From Pocillopora verrucosa (taxonomy: Eukaryota > Cnidaria > Anthozoa > Scleractinia > Pocilloporidae), in the NCBI RefSeq assembly GCF_036669915.1, contig NC_089312.1, positions 24,593,601 through 24,657,600 on the forward strand: DNA of 64,000 nucleotides, read 5' to 3'. Each line of letters opens with the position of its first letter. Within the stretch, counting starts at the first letter, position 1. A program made the translations under genes and the position numbers. This document shows positions 1 through 11,740 of the stretch, one piece after another. Under the pieces are notes generated by a model, which was not told the origin of the DNA, did not search any database, and worked only from the letters and a program-made list of their open reading frames with translations.

Positions 1-480
1 GCGACTGTCTGAACGAACGACTGACGGACTGATTGACCAACTGACTGCCTGACTGACTGATTGAATGACGAACTGACTGATTGACTGACTGATTGATTGA
101 CTGACTGACCGACTGACTGACGGACAGACTGATTGACGGACTGACTGACTGACTGACTGACTGACTGACTGACTGACTGACTGACTGACTGACTGACTGA
201 CTGATTAACCTGACTGACTGAACTGACTGACTGAATGAATGACTAACTAATTGACTGATTGACTGACTGACTGACTGAGTGATTGCTGACTGACTGATTG
301 ACAGACAGAAAGAGAGACCGACTGCCTGATTGACTAACTAAAACTGATTGACTGACGGACGGACGGACTGACTGAGAGACGACTTATTGACTGACTGATT
401 GACTGACTGATGACTGACTGACTGACTTGACTGACTTGACTGACTGTTTGACTGACTGACTGACTGACTGACTGACTTAA
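1..480. repeat. (GACT)n tetranucleotide satellite, left copy
   Basis: Almost continuous GACT/TGAC units with scattered variants such as GATT, GGACG and AACT. By comparison with the right arm it sits in intron 1 of the CRD/lectin gene. It is about 47 bases longer than the right-arm copy, which fits unequal slippage of a simple repeat. Confidence 0.95.
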
Positions 481-708
481 TGACCATTAAAATAATTACA
501 GATTTGATTGACGAAATTTAGATAATTGTTTTTATCCTGCAGGCTTCCAGGTGGTAATCAATAGAATAGCGTTAGTGTTGATTTTTGAGCTGATGTCTCT
601 GGTCCGAAGAAGTTACACCGTCAATTGCCCCGCTATTTAAAACAAGTGTTCAAAACAATTACTAGAATTTCTTTTATCACTGATACATAATACATTTCTT
701 CTTCTTAG

Positions 709-2856
709 GAAGCTGTCGGGAAATTGCTCTCCTCGGTGTTACCCTGGGTGTAACGCAATGTGTTGCTACACAGCTCAACGATCGTCCATATATCAACAGG
801 AGCGGCTGCTACAACAGCAGCAACAACAGCGGCAGCAACAGCTGCGGTATTACTACCAACAGCCTGCACAGTCGGCGCCCCCCACCTGCCGCATATTTTC
901 AATATCCCGCTGCTCCTCCTTCTCCAGCAGCATTTGCGCCGGCTGCCTCCCCCTCTCCTACGGCTGTTCCCGAACCCTCTCCAACCCCCTCTCCACCTCC
1001 TCAGCCTCCCCCACCTCCTCCTCCCTGTCCATCGGACTGCCCAAAGGAGTGCTACCCCCAGTGTTCCTCATCATGTTGCCAACCCAAGCCTCCTCCGATG
1101 CCTTTGTACATGAAGAGGAAACAAAAGGTAGCGGTAGCTTGCGAGGGACATAAACTGAAGATCAAATGCCCAAACAAGTATGTGATGTCATTGTGCAATG
1201 AATGAATTAAGATCAGTAATTATCACAACCCTAGGGTCAGCAAATTCTAATCCTTCCCTTCCTTATTCATCGATACCTTTACTTGTTTTCTTCTTGTATA
1301 TAACTACTGGTTATGTATTGTTATATCTATGCTTTATCAAGGCGCGGCGATTTCATGTTTCTCTTGCTCCTTGCAGACAAACATACAAACAAGCAAACAA
1401 GCCAAAGGGAAAAAAAACATTTGTTACGTGACACTTCCGATAGTGTTCCTTGGGAAATACATGAAATTTAAAGCATGATAATTTGTTTTTTTCGGTCAAT
1501 TTTCTAAGCTTTCCAATAAAGCTATGCCATACACATTTTCATGACAGTTTGTAAAAAGAGCTTCGTAGAGAAGCTAAAACTTGTGGTGAGATACAGCTTT
1601 GGTAAAATTACTTTTTCAAAGTCATTGGTGTGAGAATTAAATCATGCAATTAACCCCTTGCTCGTGTTCTCTAGGTATGATCGCATCGCCCTATACAGTA
1701 CATTTTACGGCAGAGATGATAACAACAACACATGTCAACACAAAGTACTTCCTTCTAAGGGACACTGTGTGAAGGACGAACATAGAATCAATGAGAAGTT
1801 ATTTGATTTGTGTCAAGGAGAAAGCAAATGTTCCGTGGCAGCCACTAGTACTTTTCTGGGAAAGAAAAATTCTATCATGTGCCCTGAGGTTTATAAGTAT
1901 GCCAGAGTTGTCTACCGATGTATACAGCATCCGAAGATTGTGCCGGTAAGTTGATGAGTCATTCATCCTTCAAGTTCTGCTAGTTCCAATTAGATATATC
2001 CCATTCACTTAGTTTCGTGTTCAATTTATTACAACTGTGAGAATCAGATTGGCATTGGCATTGTTAATGGAGACTGTCATGCTGTGTTGCTGTCATGCCG
2101 TTGTGATTTCTCTTGTCTCCCAATGGTTGTGATCTAGGTGCAACCGCCACAGCTAGCTGGGCAAATTCTTTGCTCGTTTAATTGGTTATTCAATATATGG
2201 TAACCCTAAGCAGAACATTTGCTCCCGAGCCTCACACAACCTAGAAACTAAACACTGCTATATGCGATTCCATCCGTTTATGGCATAAATTGAATTCTCT
2301 TACGCTGCATTCTTCTTCATGACCAGGTGTGTTCTCTACCATGCCACAAACCATACAAGTGCTTTCCCAGATGTGACATCAGCTGCTGCACTCCTCCACC
2401 GCCCCTCCTCCTCCTCCGCCTCCTCCTCCCCAGCTGCCTCCAACATGTCCCGGAGCATGCCCAGCTAAGTGCTTCCCTGCATGTTCTCAGACTTGTTGCA
2501 GTCCACCTCCTCCCCCAGCCCCATCTCCAATATACTATCCCATGCCTGCTCCAGCACCTCCCCCTGCTCCCACCTGCCCTGGATCGTGCCCGAGTACATG
2601 CGCTCCAGTGTGTTCAGTCAAGTGTTGTATCGGCCGGAACGCCGCATTGAATAGCATAAGGCCACTCTCCTACTCGCAAACACGTATGACACCTGCCACC
2701 TACGGTTATCGAAATTATTACCCTGCGTCTCGGTCAAATGATTACTACGCACAGTACAAGCAATACGCCCGAGCGAGGATCTCAATACCCGAACCCTTAT
2801 CAGGCGTACAGAACATCGTATGGAAACTGGAGGAACATGAATGCCTATCGAGGATA
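709..2856 (+). pseudogene. Left-arm copy of minicollagen-CRD/SUEL-lectin gene, frameshifted
   Basis: Exons matching the right-arm gene are 709-1177, 1675-1945 and 2327-2856, with the same splice sites. The signal-peptide exon would lie left of the window. The copy encodes the same parts: a first CRD, a Gln/Pro-rich linker, a second CRD, a SUEL lectin domain, three more CRDs and a Tyr/Arg-rich tail. The frame is broken by small indels near 718 (lost A), about 880 (altered C run), about 2400 (poly-Pro codons) and about 2778 (extra G). At each of these the right arm keeps the frame. The lectin exon itself is open and has one extra Asn codon. I cannot tell real decay from unpolished sequence errors; because the breaks sit in short runs and the right arm has its own different break, errors seem more likely. 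Confidence 0.8.
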
Positions 2857-5397
2857 ATTTACTTGAATGTGACAGAATACATCAGAAGGGAGAGTTGTAT
2901 CAACACTGAAGAAGTCATTTCACAGATGTACCTGCGAAAGATTTTTTTTTAAAGAACAACTTGATCCCTTTTGGGAACTTGTTTACATAGCATTACTACA
3001 ACTCAGAAACTGTGCCCAAGCGTTTCCATGAACTCTAACAAAAATCCAATTGGGATTCAAACGCATTTTGTAATCAAATGTCTCAGTTATTGTAGAGGTA
3101 ATCGTAAGTTTATTGAAGCCAAGCCTTAGAATTTGGTTTCAAACAAAGACTCGAAATAACGAAAACGAAAAAAAAATAAGGTAGTAAAACAAGTAAATTC
3201 CAGTATTGCAAAATAGAACTAATGTTTGTCGTTAATGTCACATGATTTATCATGAAAAATGGTCATTTTTCTTTTATTTTTATTTCTGATGTTACAAGGT
3301 TTTTCGATTCCTTGACTTAAGTCTCTTATTTCAGAAGAGCCTTACTTTCAAAAGCATGCCAATTTGCGTTCAACATGGATCTAGTGAAGGGGAAGGAGGT
3401 CTTATTTGTTCAAACGGGTTTCTATTTTATCGATAAAAGTGTAAATAATGCATAACTTTCAAAACATGCTCTGTCTCGTGGTCGAAGAATTTTATGTCAA
3501 TTAAACAAATATGTGTAAAAGCCAAATGGTTATTTGTGGGATTACATCTGTATAACGCCATCGCATTTCTTTAAGGTTGTTAGTTGCGCTATTAGTAAAG
3601 CATGGACATAAGAGAAAGTAGAACGGGACTAAAACTAACAAGGAAAAATTTCAAACACGCAATAAAGGAGTGAGGATTACTTGATTTCTGCTTATCTTAC
3701 AATCGTGATAACGTGTCAATTAAAAACCGAATGCTAATAAACGATCCTACTTTAATAGTTACGACGCTTGCATGTTATTTATTAGGAATAGCATCCGCAT
3801 AAACGTTTGATCAACCTGGCAGCTTAGCATTGCTTTGCGCCTACATGATTGCTGACTCTATCAACTGAGCATCCATAGACTTCTCTCTGTCTGTGAGCTC
3901 TTTCTCTCTTTAAGGTAAAATCGGCCGAGTAGTACAATAAAGTAAAGAGATAAATTTATGCGCATAAAGACGTGAATATGAAAGCGATCTTCGCAGTAAC
4001 GGAACACTACTTGAGCAGTTCAGGCTTGTGCGGGATTTGAACCCATGAACATAATTGAATTGTGTAGAACGCTACATTAGAACTCAGTATTCGTTGCTTT
4101 CAATAGATAGTCCGTTGTTTTGCTCCCAGCCATCCCACCCTTCGCGCTACACTCACGCCGGTTTGAATTTTTAATAATTTATGGTCATATTCTGTTAGTA
4201 AAACTCTATTCGTTTGCACATGTTTACGTTTACATGCTACAATTAGCCCAGAAGTGCCAAATTAATTGATTGACACTGAAGTTAATTTATGATTTTACAA
4301 GTGAGCGCCATTTAATTGGGAATTATAAGGAGACGAAATTGCACTTTCATCATCCGGATTCGTATAAAGCAGGTTACTCGACACGAAAAAATGAAATTTC
4401 ACCCCACAATGAAATAAATACTTACCTGTAAAACCTTACTCGTTAATGGATTTTTGGGTTGCCCATCAGTTGATTAGGTAATTCCATTAACCGGCTATAA
4501 AATTTCATGGCCTTCATTTAATTTAACGAACAGTTCGAAGAGGAGGCTTATCGTATGCTCTTTTTGCTACTGAATCACAGCCAAGAGAAATTTGCGTGGG
4601 AAATTTCCACATTTGCTTTGAGGTCAGTGTGATCGTCTAGAATTCAATGTTTATTGCATGATTCTCGATTTTCTTCTCTCCTCGAAAGCTGCTGGTTGTT
4701 CTGGTGTTGTTTCCATATATAAGTTAGATACTCGGCCAACAAAGAACAATTTGTGAAGGCAAAGATCTTGCTTTTTTTAAACTCTTTTGCGTAATAAGTT
4801 TCTAGGGAAGAAAAAAAACATTCATGATTTATTTTCCATGATGCAGAGTCACCTTAAGGAAAACTAAATTACCTATATGGATAGAGCGATTTCGAAAGGT
4901 TTCAGGAAAGGTCAATTTACTTTGTAATGAATTGAATTCGAGGGTGCGGATCAGCTTTCCTGAGTCATCGAAAGATAAAAAATACTCTTAATTTGATAAT
5001 CAGGTTCGAAACCTTATTCTCATCAAATAAGAACTGTTCATCATTACAGAATCACACAGTTGTTCATGGTTTTCTTGCCATGGTCGTTAACCAGAAATGA
5101 TCATTGTCGTTATATAATAAAAGCCACTATGCTGTAGAATTGGTATGAACATTTAAATTTAAAATTAATTAGTAACCGAAAGTGATTGACGCGGTGGCTT
5201 ATTTTTTTGTGCGCTGATATCCGAAAGGGAAGATTTAGGGTCGAACCCCGGCCTTCGAAAGTGTTCTTGAACAACACAGTAAGTGTTCGAGATTCTCATT
5301 TATCGAAAGGCGAGAACCTAAAAGGATTTCACAGTTTCTAGAATTGTGGATTAGAAGTAACCAATTTTTTGTTAAGGTTCTTGCATTACAGCACACT
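2857..5397. other. Intergenic, left arm
   Basis: No supported gene. It holds the 3' flank of the CRD/lectin copy, a tRNA-derived repeat at 3840-4160, and AT-rich sequence leading up to the phospholipase gene. Confidence 0.7.
3840..4160 (-). repeat. tRNA-derived SINE-like element, left copy
   Basis: On the minus strand an A-box-like stretch (GCTCAGTTGATAGAGTC, about 3856-3872) and a B-box-like stretch (GGTTCAAATCCCG, about 4034-4046) are seen, followed by the CTCAAGTAGTGTTC and CTGCGAAGATCGCTTTCAT segments that I know from repeats in coral 3' flanks. The A and B parts are out of normal order, so this may be a composite or rearranged element rather than one full SINE. Confidence 0.45.
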
Positions 5398-7921
5398 ATG
5401 GGAATCAAATTGATTTTGCTGATGTCAGTAGTCAGTGGTGCCATTGTTGTCAGGACTGCCCTTGAAGAGCCTGGTCGTGTGCAAAGTCTATTAAATGACA
5501 GAGGTAAAATAAAATAAAATAAATGTGATAAATTGATAAGTACCTGTTGACTGAAGCTATCAGATGTGTACAGCTACATATACACTATATTTGTAAGTTT
5601 TAACATCGATTAATACTCAAAAGGCTGTTAATGCTCCATTCGAAGGTGTCTTTAGGAAGAACATGAAAAAATTACCGCCAAAATGGATTTCGTATTCAGG
5701 ACTGCGCTAGGAGACAACTAAATGTCACATCTATAGAACTGACGTTTAGTTATTTGATAGCATATCCCTATCACCGATTGTTGCTTTCTGTAAGGATATA
5801 ACGTGGGGTTGGTACGAGAAACTGAACATGGGATTTTTTAACCCTTTACATCCTAACATCGGTATACAATTTCTCCATACTGTTCTGTATTCATTTCCTA
5901 TGGTACCGACAAAGAGAATTTGTTTAACAATCAAGAGCTCTTTAGTTAGTGATCATTTCTTTTATTCTCATGACCTCAACATTTGTTTTAGGGGTGGTAC
6001 TGAAAGGAGAAAATAGTTACTAATCACTCTAAGGGGTTAAAGAGTTAATGGAATGTTTTACACATGACGGATTAAAGAATTCAGATATTCACAAAGGGTC
6101 CCGAAATCAATTCATCACTACATCATCATACATGATCTCATTACTAATTATCTAACAAATGTTCGCATTAAGTATAAGGATGAAGTGTTATATTTTGATA
6201 ACAGGCGGAACTGACGATGCGACCAAGAGAAGTGTGTTAAATTTTGGTTGGATGATATATAAAGTTACTAGAAGAAATCCCTTGCATTTCAATGGTTATG
6301 GTTGCTGGTGTGGGTATGGCGGGAAGGGAGACCCAGTGGATGTTTTGGACAGGTGAGTATGTAACCACTTACACAAATAATATTTCGTTTACCATCTTCG
6401 AATTCGTGACGCTAAATTTAACCCTTGGGAATGTTTGTGACGAGCGGCTCAAGTAGTGAGATCAAGAAGACTTTGAACCCGTTTAACGGTTAATGTGAAG
6501 CTGCTTTTTGAAGGTTAGACGTTAAAAATTTATCTTTTTTGACGATTAAAAGCTTAAACGTTACGCCGTTTGATGGTTCTCCGCGAACCCCATTGGAACC
6601 CTCTGAACCCGGCACCTCCACGTAAGAAGTCCAACATTGTATAACTACTTCGTTACAGATTACCAGCGAAGTTTTTATGAGGTTTGAGAACCTGATACCT
6701 AGGCGTATCTGCGCGGTAAAACCTGGAAACAACTGTGAGCCATGCCAATCAATTCATCTCAGTTCTTACTTTTCATGTTCAACGTTTCTACCGAGCATTT
6801 AGGACATTGTACTCCTGGCCCCTGTTGTTTGAAGGATGGATATCACGATCCATGGGATAATTCCCTATTCGGTGGATAGTGCAGTATGTGTTTTGTTAAA
6901 ACAAATCCGCAGTATAATGATTTATACGTTAGATAGCACTATCCGCCTTTTGAACGACTAAGCCTTGGCTGTTTGTCCTCAGGTGTTGCTACGTCCATGA
7001 CATGTGTTATAACAAACTCCAGTCCGACGTGTGTCCATTTAAGGCAGCCGTGTATACTCTGTCATATTCAACTGAGAGAGGGAGACCTTTGGATTGTAGT
7101 ACGTTGCAATCTTGTTGCATTGGACAATTCCTGGTGTTTTTATTTATTCCATTAAACTTTATTTAATGGATTTATCTCATGTGTTTCATATTATTATAGA
7201 CATAATATTAAGGTTTAAACATGAATGCTAGGTTCTGGAGACTGCGCGATAACCAGCAGTATCATTGACGGTGAATTAGCTTCTTTTCACTCCTTTCACA
7301 TTTTGAGCCGGTGACACACTTAGCCATTTCATGCGTCGATCATGGCGATCGGTGTAAATCACCAAATGCTTCGCCGGCTCAAGAGCAATGTCTGGGGAAC
7401 ATGACTTGAGGGCGAAACGAACCTGTGGGCGAAATGACTTGTGGTCAAACCGACTCGCAGGCGAGATGACTTGAAGGTGAAACGGACCTGTAAGCAAAAT
7501 AGCTTGTGGGCGAAGCGACCGGTAGGCGAGACGACTTGTCGGCGAAACCGACCAGTGGGCGAAGTCTTTTGCGGGAGAATCGACCCGTAGGCGAGCTAGA
7601 TAACTTGCGCCAGGGTGAACCAAGCAACTGGGCCTTTTGCTATTGTGGAGAATTAGAGAAACAGTAATTTGATGGCAACCAAATTAAGCATCTACCTTTT
7701 TTTTTTATCTTAAGTCTCTTCGAAAGAAAAATTTGTTCATTTCCTTTGCTTGATTACAAATAATATAAATAATTATTTTATCCACAGAACGGCCTTCCTC
7801 GTATTGGTACTGGGGCAAGTGTCGTTATTTGTTGTGCAGATGTGATGCCGTGGCGGTCAGATGCTTTGCAAAGAGTCGTTATAATCGGAAGTATAAAAAC
7901 TACCCGCAGAAGAAATGCTAG
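5398..7921 (+). CDS. Secretory phospholipase A2, copy A, left arm
   Basis: Four exons (5398-5503, 6205-6352, 6983-7098, 7788-7921) join in frame to 167 codons. The product is a secreted, calcium-dependent phospholipase A2 that hydrolyses the sn-2 ester of phospholipids. Residues 1 to about 18 form a signal peptide. The calcium loop (YGCWCG..GG.G.P) is at 67-79, the catalytic His-Asp pair (CCYVHDMCY) at H90/D91, and the second catalytic Asp at D143 in the C-x-CD motif. Exon phases match those of gene B at 9412-11740, so the two are tandem duplicates. Cnidarians use such enzymes both in digestion and as venom components; sequence alone does not decide which. All catalytic residues are present and no frame break is seen. 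Confidence 0.9.
5838..6048. repeat. Dispersed repeat with CCCTTTACA..TAACATC start
   Basis: Begins AACCCTTTACATCCTAACATC and ends CTAAGGGGTTAAAG, so it is bounded by short inverted ends. It lies in intron 1 of phospholipase A. Relatives occur at 42617-42829 (mirror), 53221-53430 and 56258-56466. It looks like a non-autonomous DNA element. Confidence 0.75.
7395..7600. repeat. Degenerate minisatellite of about 17 bp
   Basis: About a dozen imperfect units resembling GGCGAAACGACTTGTGG in tandem, inside intron 3 of phospholipase A. The long reading frames across it are by-products of the repeat. A related array lies at 62905-63335. Confidence 0.85.
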
Positions 7922-9290
7922 AAAGACACAAGTTGTGTACAGTTGGAAGAAAAACACTTCATTGTTCTATGATTAACAGAAAGAGCTTTAACACTTCATC
8001 GTTGCTCTTCTAGAGCTGGTTCTAATAAAAATAAACGCCGAGACGATATCCTTCTTCAGAGTTTGCTTCAGTCTTACATGATATTTGCTGAACGTGGGTA
8101 ATGTTTCAAACCTAAAATGTACCAATTATCTTTCCAAAATATTGCAGATGGGAAGTGCGTGAATTCGAGGCATGCGTCTCTGACTTAGATCTTTTTATTG
8201 GGTGTAGATGAGGCATCCGTACTGTGCTTGACTGTAGCAAACACGTTTCAAAGATTGTGTTCTGTTTTAAAAACAGAACAGAGAGACTGCTCCATAGCCT
8301 TCTGTTTTTCGTCTCTACATTTGAATCATGATTATACAGTACTCGAATTGATTTGTTCCCTGATATTTCCTCTAGCCAGATTCGTAAATCTACGAATTTG
8401 TTTTGGTGATCACGTATCCGCAACGGATCTATCAAATCTAGCATATGTAGTGCGTTCTTTTTTGATAGACAGTTCTTCAACCATTCAACCCTTCTTCTTT
8501 TGACTGGAACTTTTTTAAGAGTCCTAATTACTTCTGACCAGCTGGATTGTTGGTCCTGCTATGCATCACGATGCCAGCGTGTCACTGAGAGTATGCAAAG
8601 AGCACCATTGAACGGTTTGGTATTAGCAAGGAATTGCTTAGCTCTAAGTTTATGAATATTAACTTAAGGTCTACCCAGACTTACCTGCCATCAGGATAGT
8701 GACAAAATCCAAATGCTACTGTTCACTGCAGGTAACTCTATTGCTCGGGTAATCCATTCAATGGTATTAAGTCACTTGAAATATGTACCCCACCTCTTGA
8801 AAAAACAAAAGGGTTACGAAATTAGGGAATATATAATAGTCAAACGCTAAGATTTTTTTAGTTAAATCAGAGCAGAGGAAGCAACACACAGAGGTTAGTG
8901 GACTCAAATGCCAATTAACAGAGCTTTTTTTTTGAACAGTCTTCATTGAAATCTCGGCTTATTTCTACACCCCAAAGGTTTTCTTCCTTTCTAAAAAGTC
9001 GACGGAGTAAGGATCGAAATAACACCGCGCCGTTTTTTTTTTTTTTCAATCCTTGCCATTTTTTCATCTGATTGTTTTTCGCTTGTTTGTTTGTGATTTC
9101 CGATAGAGTGAATTGAATTTACATTTTTTAATTCAAAATAAACGGAGGTGAATCTTTACTTTTTAAGTTTAGTATATATACAAAATGCAACGTTATATGT
9201 GTAAAGAAAAGTCTTTGACAGCGTCATTTTGATAAAGGCTCGGAAAATCAATTTACCCTAAGCCACTTTAAGCAGAGAACAAGACGCGGT
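7922..9290. other. Intergenic between the two phospholipase genes, left arm
   Basis: Polyadenylation-type AATAAA motifs follow the stop of gene A near 8023-8033. A 122-codon minus-strand frame at 8112-8480 has a 136-codon counterpart in the right arm (40186-40596). It has no recognisable domain and contains short palindromes (GTTCTGTTTT/AAAAACAGAAC near 8259-8281; ATTCGTA..TACGAAT near 8382-8399). I do not call it a gene. Confidence 0.6.
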
Positions 9291-9296
9291 ATTTGA

Positions 9297-9307
9297 TATA
9301 TATATAA
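9297..9307 (+). promoter_or_regulatory. TATA box of phospholipase gene B, left arm
   Basis: TATATATATAAG lies about 110 bases upstream of the start codon at 9412, a usual distance for a TATA box plus a short 5' UTR. The mirror copy at 39368-39379 is kept. It is a prediction from sequence and spacing only. Confidence 0.55.
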
Positions 9308-9411
9308 GCGAAGCTAGAACTGTTCAACAAATCACTTATAAGAGGTTACGGCTTCTTTGGTTTTAAACTGAGACTTCTTCTTAAAATCACCTCAAGAACT
9401 ACAGTTTAGCC

Positions 9412-11740
9412 ATGGGATCCAACTTAATTTTTCTGTGGCCAATACTCTTGGGATTCATCGCACGGGTGGAATCCGACCCATCAAGAGGAGGTAAAAAAAT
9501 TAATCATATCTGAACCATGATCTTATAAGTAAAACCTACTTTCTTTTCATAAGATGCTTAAGATCTATAATTAAGATAACGATCTTCAAACTAACAGGAT
9601 TCGAAGTACGATATTTACTGTATCCGTGTTGTGCAACTTTCGAACAGAACATTCAATTTCGTTCTGAGTTTGTCTATCGATCTGCTTTCCACCAATCAAA
9701 TGCCAGTCTTAACAGTAAAAGTAACTTTAAACTGAAGATTATTCCATCCGTTCATACAATATAGATAATTGGAAAACGGTTTTGTTTTCTTCGTAACGCC
9801 CAGAAAAAAGGTCTTCAAAAACGATGACGAGGGAAATGTTTCCAAGCCGAAACGGATAAATACAATAATAGCCAAGTGCAAGTCGTGCACACAGCTTTCG
9901 GGTCATTTCTTATAAAAAGAGTATTTCTTCATTATAACTCTATTTCATTTTTTAGTTTTAATTTTGTTTGTCAGTAATTTCTCTTGTTTTTCGCTTTTTT
10001 CTGTCTTGTTTGTTTTCTTCTACGTAATCAAAGGCGGTAATGACAACATCACCAAAAGAAACGTCATCAATTTTGGCATATTGGTTTATAAGTTCACTGA
10101 AAGAAATCCTAAAGATTTCATTGGTTATGGCTGCTGGTGTGGAATTGGTGGGGAAGGCAAACCCGTGGATGATTTGGACGGGCGAGTATCTTACCTTTAT
10201 TCTGCTAGTTATAGCTGTAACAAGCTAAGATTGAGAATTTCATAGCACATCAAGGATTCAGCTGTATTATCGATGGGTAAGATATTAGATGGTAGTCTTT
10301 AGGATATAAATTACTTCATGTGACTCGAATAAAATTTCACTTACAGAGGATTTAAGTTCGAAGCTAATGCAAGAACCGTCTACCACTCACGTTGTTAAAC
10401 TTGAATCAAGAGTCAAAGGGTGTTTGAATGATTGATCATTAGATCACTACAAGGAGAGATAAAACACATGACCCAAGGGACTGGTTGTTGTCCCCGGTTA
10501 TTGTCCCACCCCCACCCGCCCCCACCCACTTTAAACTTTGTTGGCGACAGCTGATCACCCTCCGTTCCCCCTGAAAAACAGCGTGATCCCCACAAATTTC
10601 TCACCTTCACCCCCCCTTCCCTCCACGGGCGATAAATATGATCATTCACCTATCGAAACATACAGACAGGCTGTGATGCGTACGCATATGTTTCATTCAG
10701 TGCTTTCTTTACTGATGATGGCTGGTTGATTCATCTTCATACGGCGTATATTGATCAATCAACAAAGATAGCTCAACTGATCAGGATGGTTGGCCTACGG
10801 TCAATCCATTCATTAATCCGCAGGTGTTGTAAGGCCCATGATAAATGCTACGATGAAATTATGCAATCAGAGGATTGCCCATTCGCGAAGGCAGTATACG
10901 TTATGTCGTATTCAGTAACCGGAGATGGTGAAAAAACGAAATGTAGTAAGTTGAAGATTTAATGCTCGAAACGTCAGCTTTTAAAACTCCTCATGCTGGC
11001 CAAATAACGTTATCACCTCGGTTGATAATACCTTGTTTTACTCTCCCACCGACGCATCACCACAGTTTCTTTAGAAACTCATCCCCTTTATTCATATTAG
11101 AACATTTTTCATAGGAAAAAATTGGAGAAAATGATCTTAAAAAAATGAAACGAACATTAAGGATTGACATACTCTTGATCAAACCTTGAAGAGCAACTTT
11201 CAATTCGGTGTCTCAAATTCTTCGGATTTTCATTGCTTTGGCGTCTTTACGGTTTGTGATTGGTCAAGTGAAATCGCACCACGCTCTCGACCAATCAAAT
11301 GTAAAACTGCGTTTTTTTGTTTTTTACCTTTTTTTTGATACCGAGGTAATGGTATCAAACCGTGTGGAGTCCAGTTCAATCTGTAATTGTACGAGTGTTA
11401 ACCAAATCAAACGACCACAAAGGCGGGAGTCCGAATTGTTTCTCACAAGTATTATAAGCTGCAGGAGGTAAATAGAAAAGGATTTTCGGAGTTTGAGTAG
11501 CCAATCAGAGCGTGCCTTCAACGCTATCGTTGTTTTAGTATAAACTAATACTCACTAATTTTACTCCTTTTCAAATCTAATGTTGCAGACAGCCCTTCGT
11601 CATATATGATTTATGGCAAATTTCGCAGCCTGTTGTGCAAATGTGACCTGATTGCTGCTCGATGCTTTGCAAAGAGTTCTTACCAGGAGAAATATAGAAA
11701 ATATCCTCAGGAGAAATGCGGAGAGACTGAGGAGCGATGA
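9412..11740 (+). CDS. Secretory phospholipase A2, copy B, left arm
   Basis: Four exons (9412-9490, 10034-10181, 10824-10945, 11589-11740) give 166 residues with the same phases as gene A. A signal peptide covers about residues 1-20. The calcium loop is at 58-70, the catalytic His-Asp (CCKAHDKCY) at H81/D82, and the second Asp at D136. Compared with gene A, one Cys before that Asp is replaced by Phe (position 128), so a disulphide partner may be missing, and the C-terminus is longer by a short acidic tail. Intron 2 starts with GC rather than GT in both arms, making it a GC-AG intron. No frame breaks are seen. The role, venom or digestive, is undetermined. Confidence 0.88.
10964..11095 (-). repeat. 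Dispersed repeat (TTTCTAAAGAAACTGTGGTG..GACGTTTCGAGC), left copy
   Basis: Lies in intron 3 of phospholipase B, 18 bases past the exon 3 splice donor. Relatives lie at 37581-37709 (mirror), 51317-51566 and 58722-58850. I recognise the conserved ends from coral genomes; coding potential is not evident. Confidence 0.8.

Noticed and set aside
1-480. CRISPR-like or centromeric array in the GACT repeat
   Set aside because: A simple tetranucleotide repeat without spacers, located in an intron.
5225-5255. tRNA-like B box (GGGTTCGACCC) before phospholipase A
   Set aside because: No A box or acceptor stem could be found around it.
7276-7623. 115-codon minus-strand frame, mirrored at 41048-41395
   Set aside because: It is produced by the 17-bp minisatellite, whose units stay open in several frames.
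8112-8480. 122-codon minus-strand frame, 136 codons in the right arm
   Set aside because: No family, contains palindromes, and its ends differ between arms.
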